Shown here: positions 8,900 to 17,592 of the stretch, piece after piece
Layout: each line of letters starts with the position of its first letter
How positions within the stretch are numbered: the stretch's first letter is position 1
Assembly: GCA_023662865.1 (NCBI GenBank)
Contig: JAMPIK010000004.1
Coordinates: forward strand, 1 to 64,000
Origin: Prevotella sp.
Lineage (GTDB): Bacteria; Bacteroidota; Bacteroidia; Bacteroidales; Muribaculaceae
Direction: 5' to 3'
Length of the DNA: 64,000 nucleotides
Notes under the pieces: generated by a model
Database searches by the model: none
What the model saw: the letters and a program-made list of their open reading frames with translations, nothing else
Told to the model about the DNA's origin: nothing
Position numbers and translations under genes: made by a program

Positions 8900-9723
8900 C
8901 ACGACAACAGCTTATCGAGAATATCAAATCTCGCCGTACCTTCCTGTGTGTAGGTCTTGACACCGACCTTGCCAAAATCCCCGAACATATACGCAACGGC
9001 CAGGACCCGATATTCACTTTCAACAAGGCTATAATTGATGCAACAGCTCCATACTGCGTTGCATACAAGCCGAATACTGCCTTCTATGAGTCTATGGGAC
9101 TCAAAGGCTGGGAGGCACTTGAACGAACAGTTGCCTACCTCAAAGACTTTTACCCGAACCACATGGTGATTGCCGATGCCAAGCGCGGCGATATAGGCAA
9201 CACCTCAAAGATGTATGCGGCAACATTCTTCAACACCCTCGGTGCTGACGCCGTGACCGTTGCGCCGTATATGGGCGAGGACTCCGTTGCACCCTTCCTC
9301 GGATACGATGGCAAATGGGTTATCCTGCTGGCTCTAACAAGCAACAAAGGGAGCCGGGATTTTCAATTTATTGAAACAGAAGGAGGGATGCCGCTATGGG
9401 AACGTGTAATCCGCAAGTCAACCGAATGGGCGGATTATGATAGAATGATGTATGTAGTGGGTGCCACACAGGGTGAAATGTTTAAAGAAATACGCCGTGT
9501 TGCCCCAAAATCATTCCTTTTGGTGCCGGGCGTGGGAGCACAAGGCGGTAGCTTGGAGCAGGTGTGCAAATATGGCATGACTGCGGACTGCGGACTCCTC
9601 GTAAACTCCTCACGCGGCATAATTTACTCCGGGCAAGATGAGCACTTTGCCGAGGCAGCCGCTGCCGAAGCCAAGAAACTGCAACAACAAATGGACGCAG
9701 AGCTTACCGCAGCCGGTATCTGA
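8896..9723 (+). CDS. pyrF: Orotidine 5'-phosphate decarboxylase (subfamily 2)
   Basis: A 275-residue enzyme that converts OMP to UMP in the last step of de novo pyrimidine synthesis. The N-terminus [14 protein letters not shown] and the catalytic signature [14 protein letters not shown] (about residue 97) are diagnostic of the longer type 2 PyrF. The C-terminal PGVGAQGG and [11 protein letters not shown] phosphate-binding loops are present. The frame is open upstream to 8839, but ATG 8896, which overlaps the prfA stop, gives the correct N-terminus. A terminator follows at once. Confidence 0.95.
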   Translation: MTRQQLIENIKSRRTFLCVGLDTDLAKIPEHIRNGQDPIFTFNKAIIDATAPYCVAYKPNTAFYESMGLKGWEALERTVAYLKDFYPNHMVIADAKRGDIGNTSKMYAATFFNTLGADAVTVAPYMGEDSVAPFLGYDGKWVILLALTSNKGSRDFQFIETEGGMPLWERVIRKSTEWADYDRMMYVVGATQGEMFKEIRRVAPKSFLLVPGVGAQGGSLEQVCKYGMTADCGLLVNSSRGIIYSGQDEHFAEAAAAEAKKLQQQMDAELTAAGI

Positions 9724-9747
9724 ACTATTTCCTTATACGCGTGTTTT

Positions 9748-9799
9748 AACACTGTGTGCCTTCTCAACCGAGAAAAATGCACACAGTGTTTATTCTTTT
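9748..9799 (+). terminator. Intrinsic terminator of prfA-pyrF
   Basis: A perfect 12-bp inverted repeat (AACACTGTGTGC / GCACACAGTGTT) with a 19-nt loop is followed by TATTCTTTT. Confidence 0.85.
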
Positions 9800-9816
9800 A
9801 AGATTGATTTAAAACT

Positions 9817-10359
9817 ATGAAATTCAAAAGATTACTACCATTGCTCTTTGCAGCTGCATTTGTCGCGCCCATTGTAACGGCTTGCGATGATGACGATGAT
9901 TACGGCAAGGATAACAACTACGCTTCAGGCAAATTGGAGATAAACGATGTGAACTGCGAGTCCGGCAGCTATTCCGGCTATTCCGGCTGGGACGCAGACC
10001 GACAGAAGTTTATCATGCCGTTGACTTACAGATTTAATTATGCCGGGAATATCACAGACGGATATTTCACCCTCCGATTTACCGGCTCAATGCCAAAGGT
10101 AGGTGACAATTTAGCGGCATCAACACGCAATCTCACCTTGTCTACCGATGGTGTCAACTCCCTTGCCTACCGCTCGGGTAAGGCCATTGTCCGAAAAATA
10201 GATTTGCAGAACAATCGCATAACGATTGAATATGACGACCTTGAAATGGGAGCTGTTCGTCCCGATCCAAACGCATCGTTTGCCAATGCCGGTTCGTATG
10301 AAATTGAGGGGTGGCAAACTGTATCTTTCGACTTCTCAACCGGACCGGGCGTACTGTAA
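9817..10359 (+). CDS. Lipoprotein of unknown function
   Basis: A 180-residue protein with an N-terminal lipoprotein signal (APIVTAC, lipidated Cys about residue 23) followed by five aspartates, DDDDD, then a beta-rich domain. A tract of acidic residues after the lipid Cys resembles the lipoprotein export signal that places Bacteroidetes lipoproteins on the cell surface. The domain contains MPLTYRFNYAGNITDGYFTL and TIEYDDLEM; I do not recognise its family. It lies between the pyrF terminator and a small membrane protein. Confidence 0.7.
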   Translation: MKFKRLLPLLFAAAFVAPIVTACDDDDDYGKDNNYASGKLEINDVNCESGSYSGYSGWDADRQKFIMPLTYRFNYAGNITDGYFTLRFTGSMPKVGDNLAASTRNLTLSTDGVNSLAYRSGKAIVRKIDLQNNRITIEYDDLEMGAVRPDPNASFANAGSYEIEGWQTVSFDFSTGPGVL

Positions 10360-10376
10360 TTGATGTAAAAAGTGTT

Positions 10377-10400
10377 AAAGTTGCATTTAGTTTCAACTTT
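10377..10400 (+). terminator. Weak hairpin after the lipoprotein gene
   Basis: AAAGTTG and CAACTTT pair across a 10-nt loop, 17 bp past the stop codon. The T-run is part of the stem and short, so the call is tentative. Confidence 0.35.
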
Positions 10401-10463
10401 TCCGACTACAAGATGTTTTAATATAAAACAAAGGAAGTTATTAACACTTAATCAGAGAATATT

Positions 10464-10670
10464 ATGAAAGCATTATCAATTATTTGTTACATCATTGGTG
10501 CAATTCTGCTTGTAGCATCATGTTTTACCACCGGCGTAACACTCACATGGTGGCTCGGAGGAGCAGCAGTAGTTCTTCTGATTTTGGGCTGCATATTCCA
10601 GTTCAATGTCAAAAAGAAAGATGTTGACGATCTTATCAACGCCGAGAGAAACGCACACTTCAACGCTTAA
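10464..10670 (+). CDS. Small two-helix membrane protein
   Basis: A 68-residue protein with two hydrophobic segments (about residues 3-21 and 27-45) joined by a short loop, then a charged cytoplasmic-type tail (KKKDVDDLINAERNAHFNA). No family is recognised. It is the last gene before the AT-rich cassette, and its base composition matches the chromosomal background rather than the cassette. Confidence 0.6.
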   Translation: MKALSIICYIIGAILLVASCFTTGVTLTWWLGGAAVVLLILGCIFQFNVKKKDVDDLINAERNAHFNA

Positions 10671-10773
10671 CACCTTGATGTGCGTATGAAAAAACCGATA
10701 CACACTAAAAGAAGACGAGTCCATTCAAAGTCCTAATAAAGGGCAGTTATAGATTACACAACGAACTCGCAAA

Positions 10774-10800
10774 AGCCCGAGGTCTCACCGACCCCGGGCT
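10774..10800. terminator. GC-rich hairpin at the left edge of the AT-rich cassette
   Basis: AGCCCGAGGT pairs with ACCCCGGGCT (one A-C mismatch) around a 7-nt loop, about 100 bp past the small membrane protein gene. No T-run follows (ATCTGAG). A similar hairpin with the same following bases (GGGCTATCT) lies at 14020-14045, on the other side of the cassette. It may be a terminator. The rest of 10671-10931 shows no gene. Confidence 0.5.
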
Positions 10801-10931
10801 ATCTGAGTGCAAGGAGGAAGAAATTATATTCTATTTAGGGTAGACTCAATTCTTTAATATTTTTTTCAATAAGGGTATATGAACTTCAAACTATATTTAG
10901 TGTTATAATATTAAACAGTAAAAATCAAATT

Positions 10932-11186
10932 ATGGAAAACTCAAAAAGAAATTTGAAGCTTGATGAACTCCGTAAACAATATGGTTTAGGAGATGGCGAT
11001 GTATAGGTTGGCCGCGTTTCTTGTTCGCTCACCTTAAAATGTGCATATCATACCATTTCATGTACCAGTAGTGTCGGGGATTGCGCAACCATAAAAGAAG
11101 ATCTGGGTTTCAATGATAACATGACTGAAGATGTTGTCACCGTAGCTATTGTTTGTGATGGAACGAAGTTTACTTGCAAAGACTAA
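10932..11186 (+). pseudogene. Six-cysteine secreted peptide precursor, interrupted by TAG
   Basis: One reading frame of 85 codons begins MENSKRNLKLDELRKQYG and is open to TAA at 11184-11186, except for an in-frame TAG at 11004-11006 (codon 25). Before the stop is a short hydrophilic, helical-looking leader ending GLGDGDV. After it comes VGRVSCSLTLKC and a body with six cysteines ending KFTCKD. This layout resembles Bacteroidetes natural-product or bacteriocin precursors with a leader and a Cys-rich core. There is no canonical Gly-Gly site, so the family is not certain. The stop falls at the apparent leader/core junction. Downstream genes for a thioredoxin lipoprotein and a VKOR-type disulfide oxidase fit a disulfide-bonded product. 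It could be a decayed gene, a read-through gene or a sequencing artefact. Confidence 0.55.
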
Positions 11187-11194
11187 AGATTAAG

Positions 11195-11245
11195 GAGGCA
11201 TTGATACCATTATAATAATTGTTTGGATTAATGCCTCTTATTTTA
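11195..11245 (+). terminator. Hairpin between precursor and thioredoxin gene (possible attenuator)
   Basis: GAGGCATT at 11195-11202 pairs perfectly with AATGCCTC at 11230-11237, followed by TTATTTTAT. Its position 8 nt after the precursor stop codon would give a short, abundant precursor transcript with partial read-through to the downstream genes, as is common in peptide-biosynthesis operons. That role is inferred. Confidence 0.5.
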
Positions 11246-11270
11246 TATCACATAAACCATTTTCTAACGT

Positions 11271-12377
11271 ATGAAACTTAGCACTAATTACGCAATATCA
11301 ATAATTTGTATATTTTTTATACTATCTTGTAAAAGCAGCGCATTTCCTAAAAAAATTGAAACCAAAATAATAAAACAAACTGAATTTCCAACATGTGGAC
11401 ATGCTCATGTGGGAATTCCTTATGCAATTGATTCAATAGACAATAATTTCAGTAAAGTAATTTACAAAATTGGTTCCATAAAAATAGTTGTTGCTAAGGA
11501 AGACTCTCTGATAAAATATATTCCTATTATTAACAATTTAGTAGATGAAAGAAATATTAGAACATTTACTCCTGGACAATTAAAAAAATTCTCTAATAAA
11601 ACATCTCCAAAGATAATGATTGATAAGAATCTTTCAGGAGATAATTACGACATATATATAAGGCCTTTCACGTTTGCGAGTTTCAATGACAGCAGAATCA
11701 ATGAATTCCCACTTGAATGGATAAGACAAAATTCATATACTGCTCAAATTGACAATACCAATATTCAAATACATGTATATGGTAAAGATAGAAAATATGT
11801 AGTAAAAGTTCCTGACCGCTATAATCGTATTTTAAATGGGGTACGCACTAAAGAATTATATTCAGAAAATGACACTATTCCTCTAAACAATATTGGAATA
11901 TTCATAACATCTATTAACGAGTGTGATTCAACCATAGCATATAATATAATAGAATATGATAAAATAAATAAAGTACATTTACCTGATAACATAAAAGCAT
12001 ATCTTTCAGAGAATTTCGCAGCAAATAAATTAACACTTATTGAGTTTTTCGGAACTTGATGTAAACCTTGCAGAGAAGGTATTATAAGATTGAACAATTC
12101 TAATTTATATCAAGATGGCAGGTTAAATATAGTGACGATAGATTGTGAAGATACAGATAATTTTGACGTAGCTAAGCAATTCTTCTATGATAATTATATA
12201 AAATGGCCAATTATTTACGAAAGACTTGGTTTTGGCAATAATAATTATTTTGATATTACATCGTGGCCATTTTATATAATTTGTGACGAAAATTATAATG
12301 TAATTTACGCAACAACATTAATTGACGACATATTAAAGTCTATACAAGAATATGAAAAAGAGTCAAATAATTTCTAA
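11271..12377 (+). pseudogene. TlpA-like thioredoxin lipoprotein, interrupted by TGA at the Trp of WCxxC
   Basis: The frame from ATG 11271 runs to TAA at 12375-12377 (369 codons), broken once by TGA at 12057-12059. The N-terminus is a lipoprotein signal (CIFFILSC). A domain of about 230 residues that I do not recognise follows. Then LIEFFGT-stop-CKPCREGIIRL gives the active site of a thioredoxin-fold protein, where the expected residue before CKPC is tryptophan: TGG has become TGA. The rest of the thioredoxin fold continues intact, including a WPIIYE segment, a cis-Pro-like TSWPFYIICDE, and a C-terminal helix. It would be a periplasmic thiol-disulfide oxidoreductase. Codon composition is far more AT-rich than the flanking genes. 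As written the protein stops just before the active site and would be inactive unless TGA is read through. Confidence 0.7.
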
Positions 12378-13917
12378 ATATTTAGACCTTTTGGGAGTTA
12401 AATATTCAAAATTTAACGTAAAAAAATTTGATAATCATCCCTATAATAATAATTTATATGGCTTTTACGATTTCTTTAAAAGCTATTCTCTTGACGTTGA
12501 ATCATTCAAATTTGAAGATGTGTAGGATATTGCCATTTATAAGTGTGTACCTGCAATTTCTATACTCAATTATCATTTTATAATTTTCATCAGTATAGAA
12601 GGTAATTATATCAATTATATCAATAAGGATGGTGTTAAGCGTAGTGTTCTCATAAAAGAATTTGAAAAAGCCTGGTCAAAAGTTTGTCTATTAGGAAAGA
12701 AAAATGAATTCACACAAGAACCGGAATATAAACAAAATAAAAAACATGATACAGTCCGAACTATTTTAAATGCTGTATTCCTAACCTTAGCAATTCTGAT
12801 ATTTACACTGCTTGTCTTTCTTAATATCAAAGCTAATATGCCAATAACGCTAAGTTTGATAACGGCATCAATGCTTGGTATATTACTATGCATTTGTTTA
12901 TGCAAAAACAGCATAAACAAAGATGGTAAAATCATTAAAAGGATTTGTTTTTTCATAAAAGATGGAGACTGTAAAGCCGTATCAAAAAGTCAAGCAGGAA
13001 AAATATTCAACACATTCGGATTCTCTAAATTTGGACTTTCATTCTTCTTAGTCAACAGCATAATTTTTATATTTGTTCCGGAAAATATTACTATACTCTA
13101 TTATTATTATATAATTGCAACATTGTTTTCATTTTGGAGCATTTCCTATCAGGCATTAATTATAAAAAAATGGTGTATCTTATGCATTCTTGCTATGTCA
13201 ATCATCTGGATACAAACGTGCTTGTTATCAACACTTATTCCTTTCAAAGATGTTACTTCATTGGTAACTTCATTTAGTGGCTTAATCATTATTTGTATAA
13301 TTGGTATGTCAAATCTTCTATTGTCAATGATTATTAATAGAACTTTAAGTTTTATAAAAAATTATACTTAATTTCAGAAAATTCATATTCAATATAATAG
13401 ATTAAAATCAAACACATCGGTATTTAAGACATTATTACATACAACGAATAGAATAGATGCAAAGATTTATTCTGCCATCAAATTTGGAAACACAATATCA
13501 AAAACAAAGATTACGATATTTAGTAATCTGTTTTGTGGACCTTGTACAGATCTCCATAAAGGAATTACGAGGTTGCTAAATCACGATTGTGAGGTAAATT
13601 ACTTTTTTACATTTTTCAAAGAAGAGCAGTCTATAGCTATTAAATATATAATTGCAGCATATTTTCAATTTGGAGCATCCATAGCATGGGATATTCTTAA
13701 TGGGTGGTATGAACTTCAATATAAAGAAATTGACTATTTTAAACAATTCCATTTGAATATCAACACAAAGCAGGTTGCCGAAGAATACATTCAACAGCAA
13801 AAATGGATAAAGGCAAATAAATTAGAAGGGACTCCTACAATTATAGTGAATAATCACATACTTCTTTCTATATATGAGCTTTCGGTCTTAGAACTATTGA
13901 TAAATCTGAAACAATAA
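12352..13917 (+). pseudogene. C39-like / VKOR / thioredoxin fusion, interrupted by TAG and TAA
   Basis: A single frame of 522 codons from ATG 12352 to TAA at 13915-13917 carries two in-frame stops: TAG at 12523-12525 (codon 58) and TAA at 13369-13371 (codon 340). Before and after the first stop is a degenerate C39-peptidase-like domain (MKKSQIISKYLDLLGVKYS, then NYHFIIFISIEGNYINYIN). Next come four to five membrane helices with the vitamin K epoxide reductase hallmark cysteines (GDCKAV, and IIKKWCILCILAMS with CxxC). Last is a DsbA/thioredoxin-like domain with FSNLFCGPCTDLH and a cis-Pro region LEGTPTIIVNN. Bacteroidales proteins of this architecture and length are annotated as VKOR-family proteins and make disulfides in the periplasm. 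The start overlaps the previous gene by 26 bp. No frameshift is needed anywhere, only the two stops. Confidence 0.7.
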
Positions 13918-14019
13918 GTGGCCGCTCAATTTTAAATTATCCTTATGAGATCTCCCCCGAATATTTGATCAACATAAAGTTTAATTTAAATTTATAGAAG
14001 ATTATAAACGTTACGTTAC

Positions 14020-14052
14020 GCCCGAAGCCTCAAGCGGCTTCGGGCTATCTTT
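14020..14052. terminator. GC-rich hairpin at the right edge of the AT-rich cassette
   Basis: A perfect 10-bp stem (GCCCGAAGCC / GGCTTCGGGC) with a 6-nt loop, followed on the plus strand by TATCTTTGGG. It separates the cassette from the convergent M56-TonB gene and could terminate either. It is similar to the hairpin at 10774-10800. The 100 bp before it hold no gene. Confidence 0.6.
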
Positions 14053-14066
14053 GGGTTTGTGTATGC

Positions 14067-15638
14067 CTATTTTTCGAGTTTGAAGGAGACGGGGAGAACG
14101 AAGTAGGAGCTTACCGGCTCGCCGTTGTTGCAGGCGGGTGTCCATGCCGGCATCTCTTTTACAAGGCGAATTGCCTCATTGTCAAGGTCGGCGTCTACTC
14201 CTTTCATCACTTTGGGAGATGTAATCCGGCCGTCTTTCTCTACAACGAATTGCACTATCACGCGCCCCTCTACTTGATTCTTGATAGCTGCCTCGGGATA
14301 TTTGATATTTGCACCGAGGTAATCGAACAACGCCTTCTGACCACCCTTGAATTCAGCTACTTGCTCTACTGCATTCATCGGTTCGTTGTCAGATTTCAGC
14401 TCAATGAGGATTTTGCCGGTAGGGTAGTTGGGGTCGTCTTTTACGACTGTCATACTCTGAATCATGGCGGGTTCAATGTCGTTCAACGGTTTGTCAAACG
14501 GCTTGCCGTTAACGAAGATTGCCGGGCCGGCACTGATCGCTTCTTTCTGCTCCGGGGCATTCTCTTCCGCAATAACGGATTCAATCATTTCCTCCATTGC
14601 GGAAGGTGCATCATTGTTCTGCTCAACCACGCCCTCTTCGCTTACGGTGACATCAGCAACCGGAATTTGCATATCAGCCGGTTTTTGACTAACTTTGTCG
14701 GCGATTTGAGGCACAGCCGGCGAGGTCTCGCGCAAGCTGCCGAACACTCCGGCCACAGAGGGCTGCGAGAGAAGCATAACACTAAGTACGGCGGCTCCGG
14801 GGAGAGCCAAGGCGGCAAAGCACCGCGTCTTTCTTGATTTGTTTTTCATCATCATAGTGATACGTTTATAAATTTGACTATGGTTAAGACTGTTGGCGAA
14901 GGTCGGGAAACTCGTGCCGACAGTCTTTTTTATCAACATCAACCGGTAGAGGCTTTGGCTTTTGCGCTCAATGGCATTGTCCGCTTCATATTCATGTATG
15001 GTTCGCAATTCGCGCATATACATATATGCCGCCGGGTTGAACCACATTAATATAATATTTATATGGCAGAGCAGGATATCCACCCAGTGAAACCGATGAA
15101 TGTGTCTCAACTCATGAGTTAACACCATCTGTAAATCCCGGTCAAAGTCTGTTTGCCGAAGGATAATATAATGCCCCCAACTGAACGGGCCTGACACGTT
15201 GTCGTTTACCACCTCGGTATAACCCTCCCGGCGGTTTCGGTTGCCGGCGGTGATTACTTTTATCAAGTGCATTGCGGACACCAACAGATATATCAGGCCG
15301 CCGGCGAGTCCGAAGATATAGGCCGTGTTCACACATTCGCGCCATGGGAATGACTTTCCGGGCTCTTCATCTATAACATTAATCGGAATGGGAGTGCCGA
15401 TTTCAATCCGGGGATTAAGGCCCGATTTATTGCTTACACTCACACTGTTAAGCGTTTGTCTCTCCGGCGCGGATTGCTCAATGGCAGCGGGCAATGCCCA
15501 TGACACAGCAAGAATAAGCAACAATACCATTCGCTTAAAGCCGTGGAAAGTAGCCGATGAGAGCGCAACCTTATAAACGGCAAACAGTACCGCCATAATT
15601 ATGCCCGCTTGCAAAACATATATCAATACATTGCCCAT
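14067..15638 (-). CDS. M56 (BlaR1-like) membrane peptidase fused to a TonB C-terminal domain
   Basis: A 523-residue protein. N-terminal membrane helices (about residues 1-55 and 100-125) are followed by the M56 zinc-peptidase motif VLTHELRHIHRFHW (HExxH-like, about residue 185), another membrane segment, and HEYEADNAI with the third zinc ligand. A helix at about 275-300 anchors a periplasmic linker and a C-terminal TonB domain (YPEAAIKNQVEGRVIVQFVV). There is no penicillin-binding sensor domain, so it is not a classic beta-lactam sensor. It probably cleaves its partner BlaI-type repressor in response to an unknown envelope signal. The ATG at 15638 is preferred over the upstream ATG at 15668, because it follows the repressor stop by 1 nt and has a strong AAGGAGG ribosome-binding site, rare in this phylum. 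Confidence 0.85.
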   Translation of the reverse strand: MGNVLIYVLQAGIIMAVLFAVYKVALSSATFHGFKRMVLLLILAVSWALPAAIEQSAPERQTLNSVSVSNKSGLNPRIEIGTPIPINVIDEEPGKSFPWRECVNTAYIFGLAGGLIYLLVSAMHLIKVITAGNRNRREGYTEVVNDNVSGPFSWGHYIILRQTDFDRDLQMVLTHELRHIHRFHWVDILLCHINIILMWFNPAAYMYMRELRTIHEYEADNAIERKSQSLYRLMLIKKTVGTSFPTFANSLNHSQIYKRITMMMKNKSRKTRCFAALALPGAAVLSVMLLSQPSVAGVFGSLRETSPAVPQIADKVSQKPADMQIPVADVTVSEEGVVEQNNDAPSAMEEMIESVIAEENAPEQKEAISAGPAIFVNGKPFDKPLNDIEPAMIQSMTVVKDDPNYPTGKILIELKSDNEPMNAVEQVAEFKGGQKALFDYLGANIKYPEAAIKNQVEGRVIVQFVVEKDGRITSPKVMKGVDADLDNEAIRLVKEMPAWTPACNNGEPVSSYFVLPVSFKLEK

Positions 15639-15639
15639 A

Positions 15640-16032
15640 TCATTCCTCCTTTCCTTTTTGTGCTTCAATCATGTCAAGAAGTTCGCGAACCTCGGCGGCG
15701 GAAACTTTTTGTTCTTTTACCAAGGCAGACACCACATTCATATAAGAGTTGCCGAAAAATCTGTCAATCAACCCTTTAAACGAGCGGTTGCGATATTCGA
15801 CAGCGTCCACAGCCGGAGAATATCGATACGAATTGCCAATCTGCTCATGAGTGAGCCAGCCCTTGGCTTCAAGCGAGCGCACAAAGGTACTCACGGTGTT
15901 GAAATGCGGTTTCGGGTCGGGGAGCATATCCACCACCTCACGCACAAAGAGCGGCCCTTTCTGCCAGAAACAAGTCATTATTTCCTCCTCCTTGGCCGAC
16001 AAACTTTTCTTATCAGCTATTTTATCTTTCAT
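15640..16032 (-). CDS. BlaI/MecI/CopY-family transcriptional repressor
   Basis: About 130 residues with the winged-helix core LSAKEEEIMTCFWQKGPLFV, VREVVDMLPDPKPHFNTVST and VRSLEAKGWLTHEQIGNSYR. The C-terminal dimerisation helices (LVKEQKVSAAEVRELLDMIE) are cut by the partner protease in this family. The frame is open to a GTG at 16053, but that codon would sit almost at the transcription start; ATG 16032 leaves an 18-nt leader. It is co-transcribed with the M56-TonB gene, with the two genes one nucleotide apart. A palindrome in the promoter spacer suggests autorepression. Confidence 0.85.
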   Translation of the reverse strand: MKDKIADKKSLSAKEEEIMTCFWQKGPLFVREVVDMLPDPKPHFNTVSTFVRSLEAKGWLTHEQIGNSYRYSPAVDAVEYRNRSFKGLIDRFFGNSYMNVVSALVKEQKVSAAEVRELLDMIEAQKGKEE

Positions 16033-16056
16033 GGTTGAAGCAAAATTGAACACCGC

Positions 16057-16087
16057 GAATTTATAACTAAAATTTTAGTTACACAAC
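16057..16087 (-). promoter_or_regulatory. BlaI-type promoter with an 18-bp palindromic operator in the spacer
   Basis: On the minus strand TTG (16085-16087) and TAAATTCG (16057-16064) form -33/-7-like boxes 20 bp apart. The 20-bp spacer contains the perfect 18-bp palindrome TAACTAAAATTTTAGTTA (16065-16082). A dimeric repressor bound there would block RNA polymerase. The operator role is inferred from position and from the family. Confidence 0.7.
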
Positions 16088-16153
16088 TAATTTAATCGTT
16101 TTTAACATATTTTAATAGTTATATTTCGTTTCAGACTGAAAATATTTTAAATG

Positions 16154-16184
16154 TTGTGTATTTCGGAAATTAACGTTAAATTTG
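16154..16184 (+). promoter_or_regulatory. Promoter of glyA
   Basis: TTG at 16154-16156, a 20-bp spacer and TAAATTTG at 16177-16184. Transcription should begin near 16191, giving a leader of about 60 nt. Confidence 0.7.
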
Positions 16185-16252
16185 CAGTGTCATTCCATAT
16201 ACAAAGGAGTGGTTCAACCTGATATATCAATAACCATATAAACACATTTGCA

Positions 16253-17533
16253 ATGCAAAGAGACAATCAAGTTTTTGACATTATCGACCGCGAACACCTA
16301 CGTCAGCGTCGCGGCGTAGAGCTGATCGCCAGCGAAAACTTCGTAAGCGATGAAGTGATGCGAGCCCTCGGCTCATGCCTCACAAACAAATATGCCGAAG
16401 GTTATCCGGCAAAACGCTACTATGGCGGTTGCCAGGTAGTTGACGAAGCTGAAAACCTCGCCATTGAACGCGCAAAGGCTCTCTTCGGTGCTGAATGGGC
16501 TAACGTACAGCCTCATAGCGGTGCACAGGCTAACATGGCCGTATTCATGGCTTGCCTGCAGCCCGGCGACACTTTCTTGGGTATGGACCTCAGCCACGGC
16601 GGTCACCTCAGCCACGGCAGCCCGGTGAACTTCTCCGGTCTTATGTTCAACCCCATTTCCTACACCGTTGACGCCGAAACAGGCCGCGTGAACTATGAGG
16701 AACTTGAACAAAAAGCACGCGAGCACAAACCCAAATTGATTATCGCCGGCGCAAGTGCATACTCACGCGAATGGGACTACGCTCGTATACGCAAAGTTGC
16801 CGATGAAATCGGTGCTATCTTTATGGTAGACATGGCTCACCCCGCAGGCCTTATCGCTGCAGGTTTGCTCGAAAACCCGGTTAAGCACGCTCACGTTGTA
16901 ACTACCACCACACACAAGACTCTTCGCGGTCCTCGCGGCGGTATGATCCTCATGGGCAAAGACTTCGACAACCCCTGGGGCAAGAAGACTCCCAAAGGCG
17001 AAATCAAGAAGATGAGCGCGTTGCTTGACTCTGCCGTATTCCCCGGCGTACAGGGCGGCCCGCTCGAGCACGTTATCGCTGCCAAAGCCGTAGCTTTCGG
17101 TGAAGCGCTTCAGCCCGAATGGAAAGAATACGCTCTTCAGGTGCAGAAAAACGCCGCCGTTATGGCACAAGCTCTCGTTGACAAGGGCTACAAGATTATC
17201 TCCGATGGTACTGACAACCACTGCATGCTCGTAGACCTGCGCACCAAATTCCCCGAAATGAGCGGAAAGAAAGCTGAGCGCGTACTCGTGGAAGCCGACA
17301 TCACAGCCAACAAGAACATGGTGCCCTACGACACTCGCAGCCCGTTCCTTACTTCCGGTCTGCGCTTCGGCACGGCAGCCATCACAACTCGCGGTGCGAA
17401 AGAAGATCTCATGATAAAGATTGTAGATCTCATCGACCGCGTACTCTCGAATGCCGATGATGAAACTGTAATCGCACAAGTGCGTCAGGAAGTCAACGAC
17501 ATGATGAACGAATATCCCATGTTTGCATGGTAA
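16253..17533 (+). CDS. glyA: Serine hydroxymethyltransferase
   Basis: A 426-residue PLP enzyme that interconverts serine and glycine with tetrahydrofolate, supplying one-carbon units in the cytoplasm. Visible signatures are [15 protein letters not shown], the substrate-binding [13 protein letters not shown], the HGGHLSHG loop and the PLP-lysine motif [16 protein letters not shown] (Lys about residue 227). The C-terminal [13 protein letters not shown] segment closes the active site. Full length. It is followed by a hairpin that separates it from bioD. Confidence 0.97.
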   Translation: MQRDNQVFDIIDREHLRQRRGVELIASENFVSDEVMRALGSCLTNKYAEGYPAKRYYGGCQVVDEAENLAIERAKALFGAEWANVQPHSGAQANMAVFMACLQPGDTFLGMDLSHGGHLSHGSPVNFSGLMFNPISYTVDAETGRVNYEELEQKAREHKPKLIIAGASAYSREWDYARIRKVADEIGAIFMVDMAHPAGLIAAGLLENPVKHAHVVTTTTHKTLRGPRGGMILMGKDFDNPWGKKTPKGEIKKMSALLDSAVFPGVQGGPLEHVIAAKAVAFGEALQPEWKEYALQVQKNAAVMAQALVDKGYKIISDGTDNHCMLVDLRTKFPEMSGKKAERVLVEADITANKNMVPYDTRSPFLTSGLRFGTAAITTRGAKEDLMIKIVDLIDRVLSNADDETVIAQVRQEVNDMMNEYPMFAW

Positions 17534-17552
17534 TCCTCTGAACATCAACATA

Positions 17553-17584
17553 AATGGCCGGGTATATTGCCCGGCCATTATTCT
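17553..17584 (+). terminator. Hairpin between glyA and bioD
   Basis: A perfect 10-bp stem (AATGGCCGGG / CCCGGCCATT) with a 7-nt loop is followed by ATTCT. The T-run is short, so read-through into bioD, which starts 9 bp later, is possible. Confidence 0.65.
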
Positions 17585-17592
17585 ATAAAATA

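Noticed and set aside
10932-13917. Stop-codon reassignment or a single suppressor tRNA
   Set aside because: All three stop codons occur, so a single recoding would not rescue the genes, and TGA, TAG and TAA serve as normal stops elsewhere in the window.
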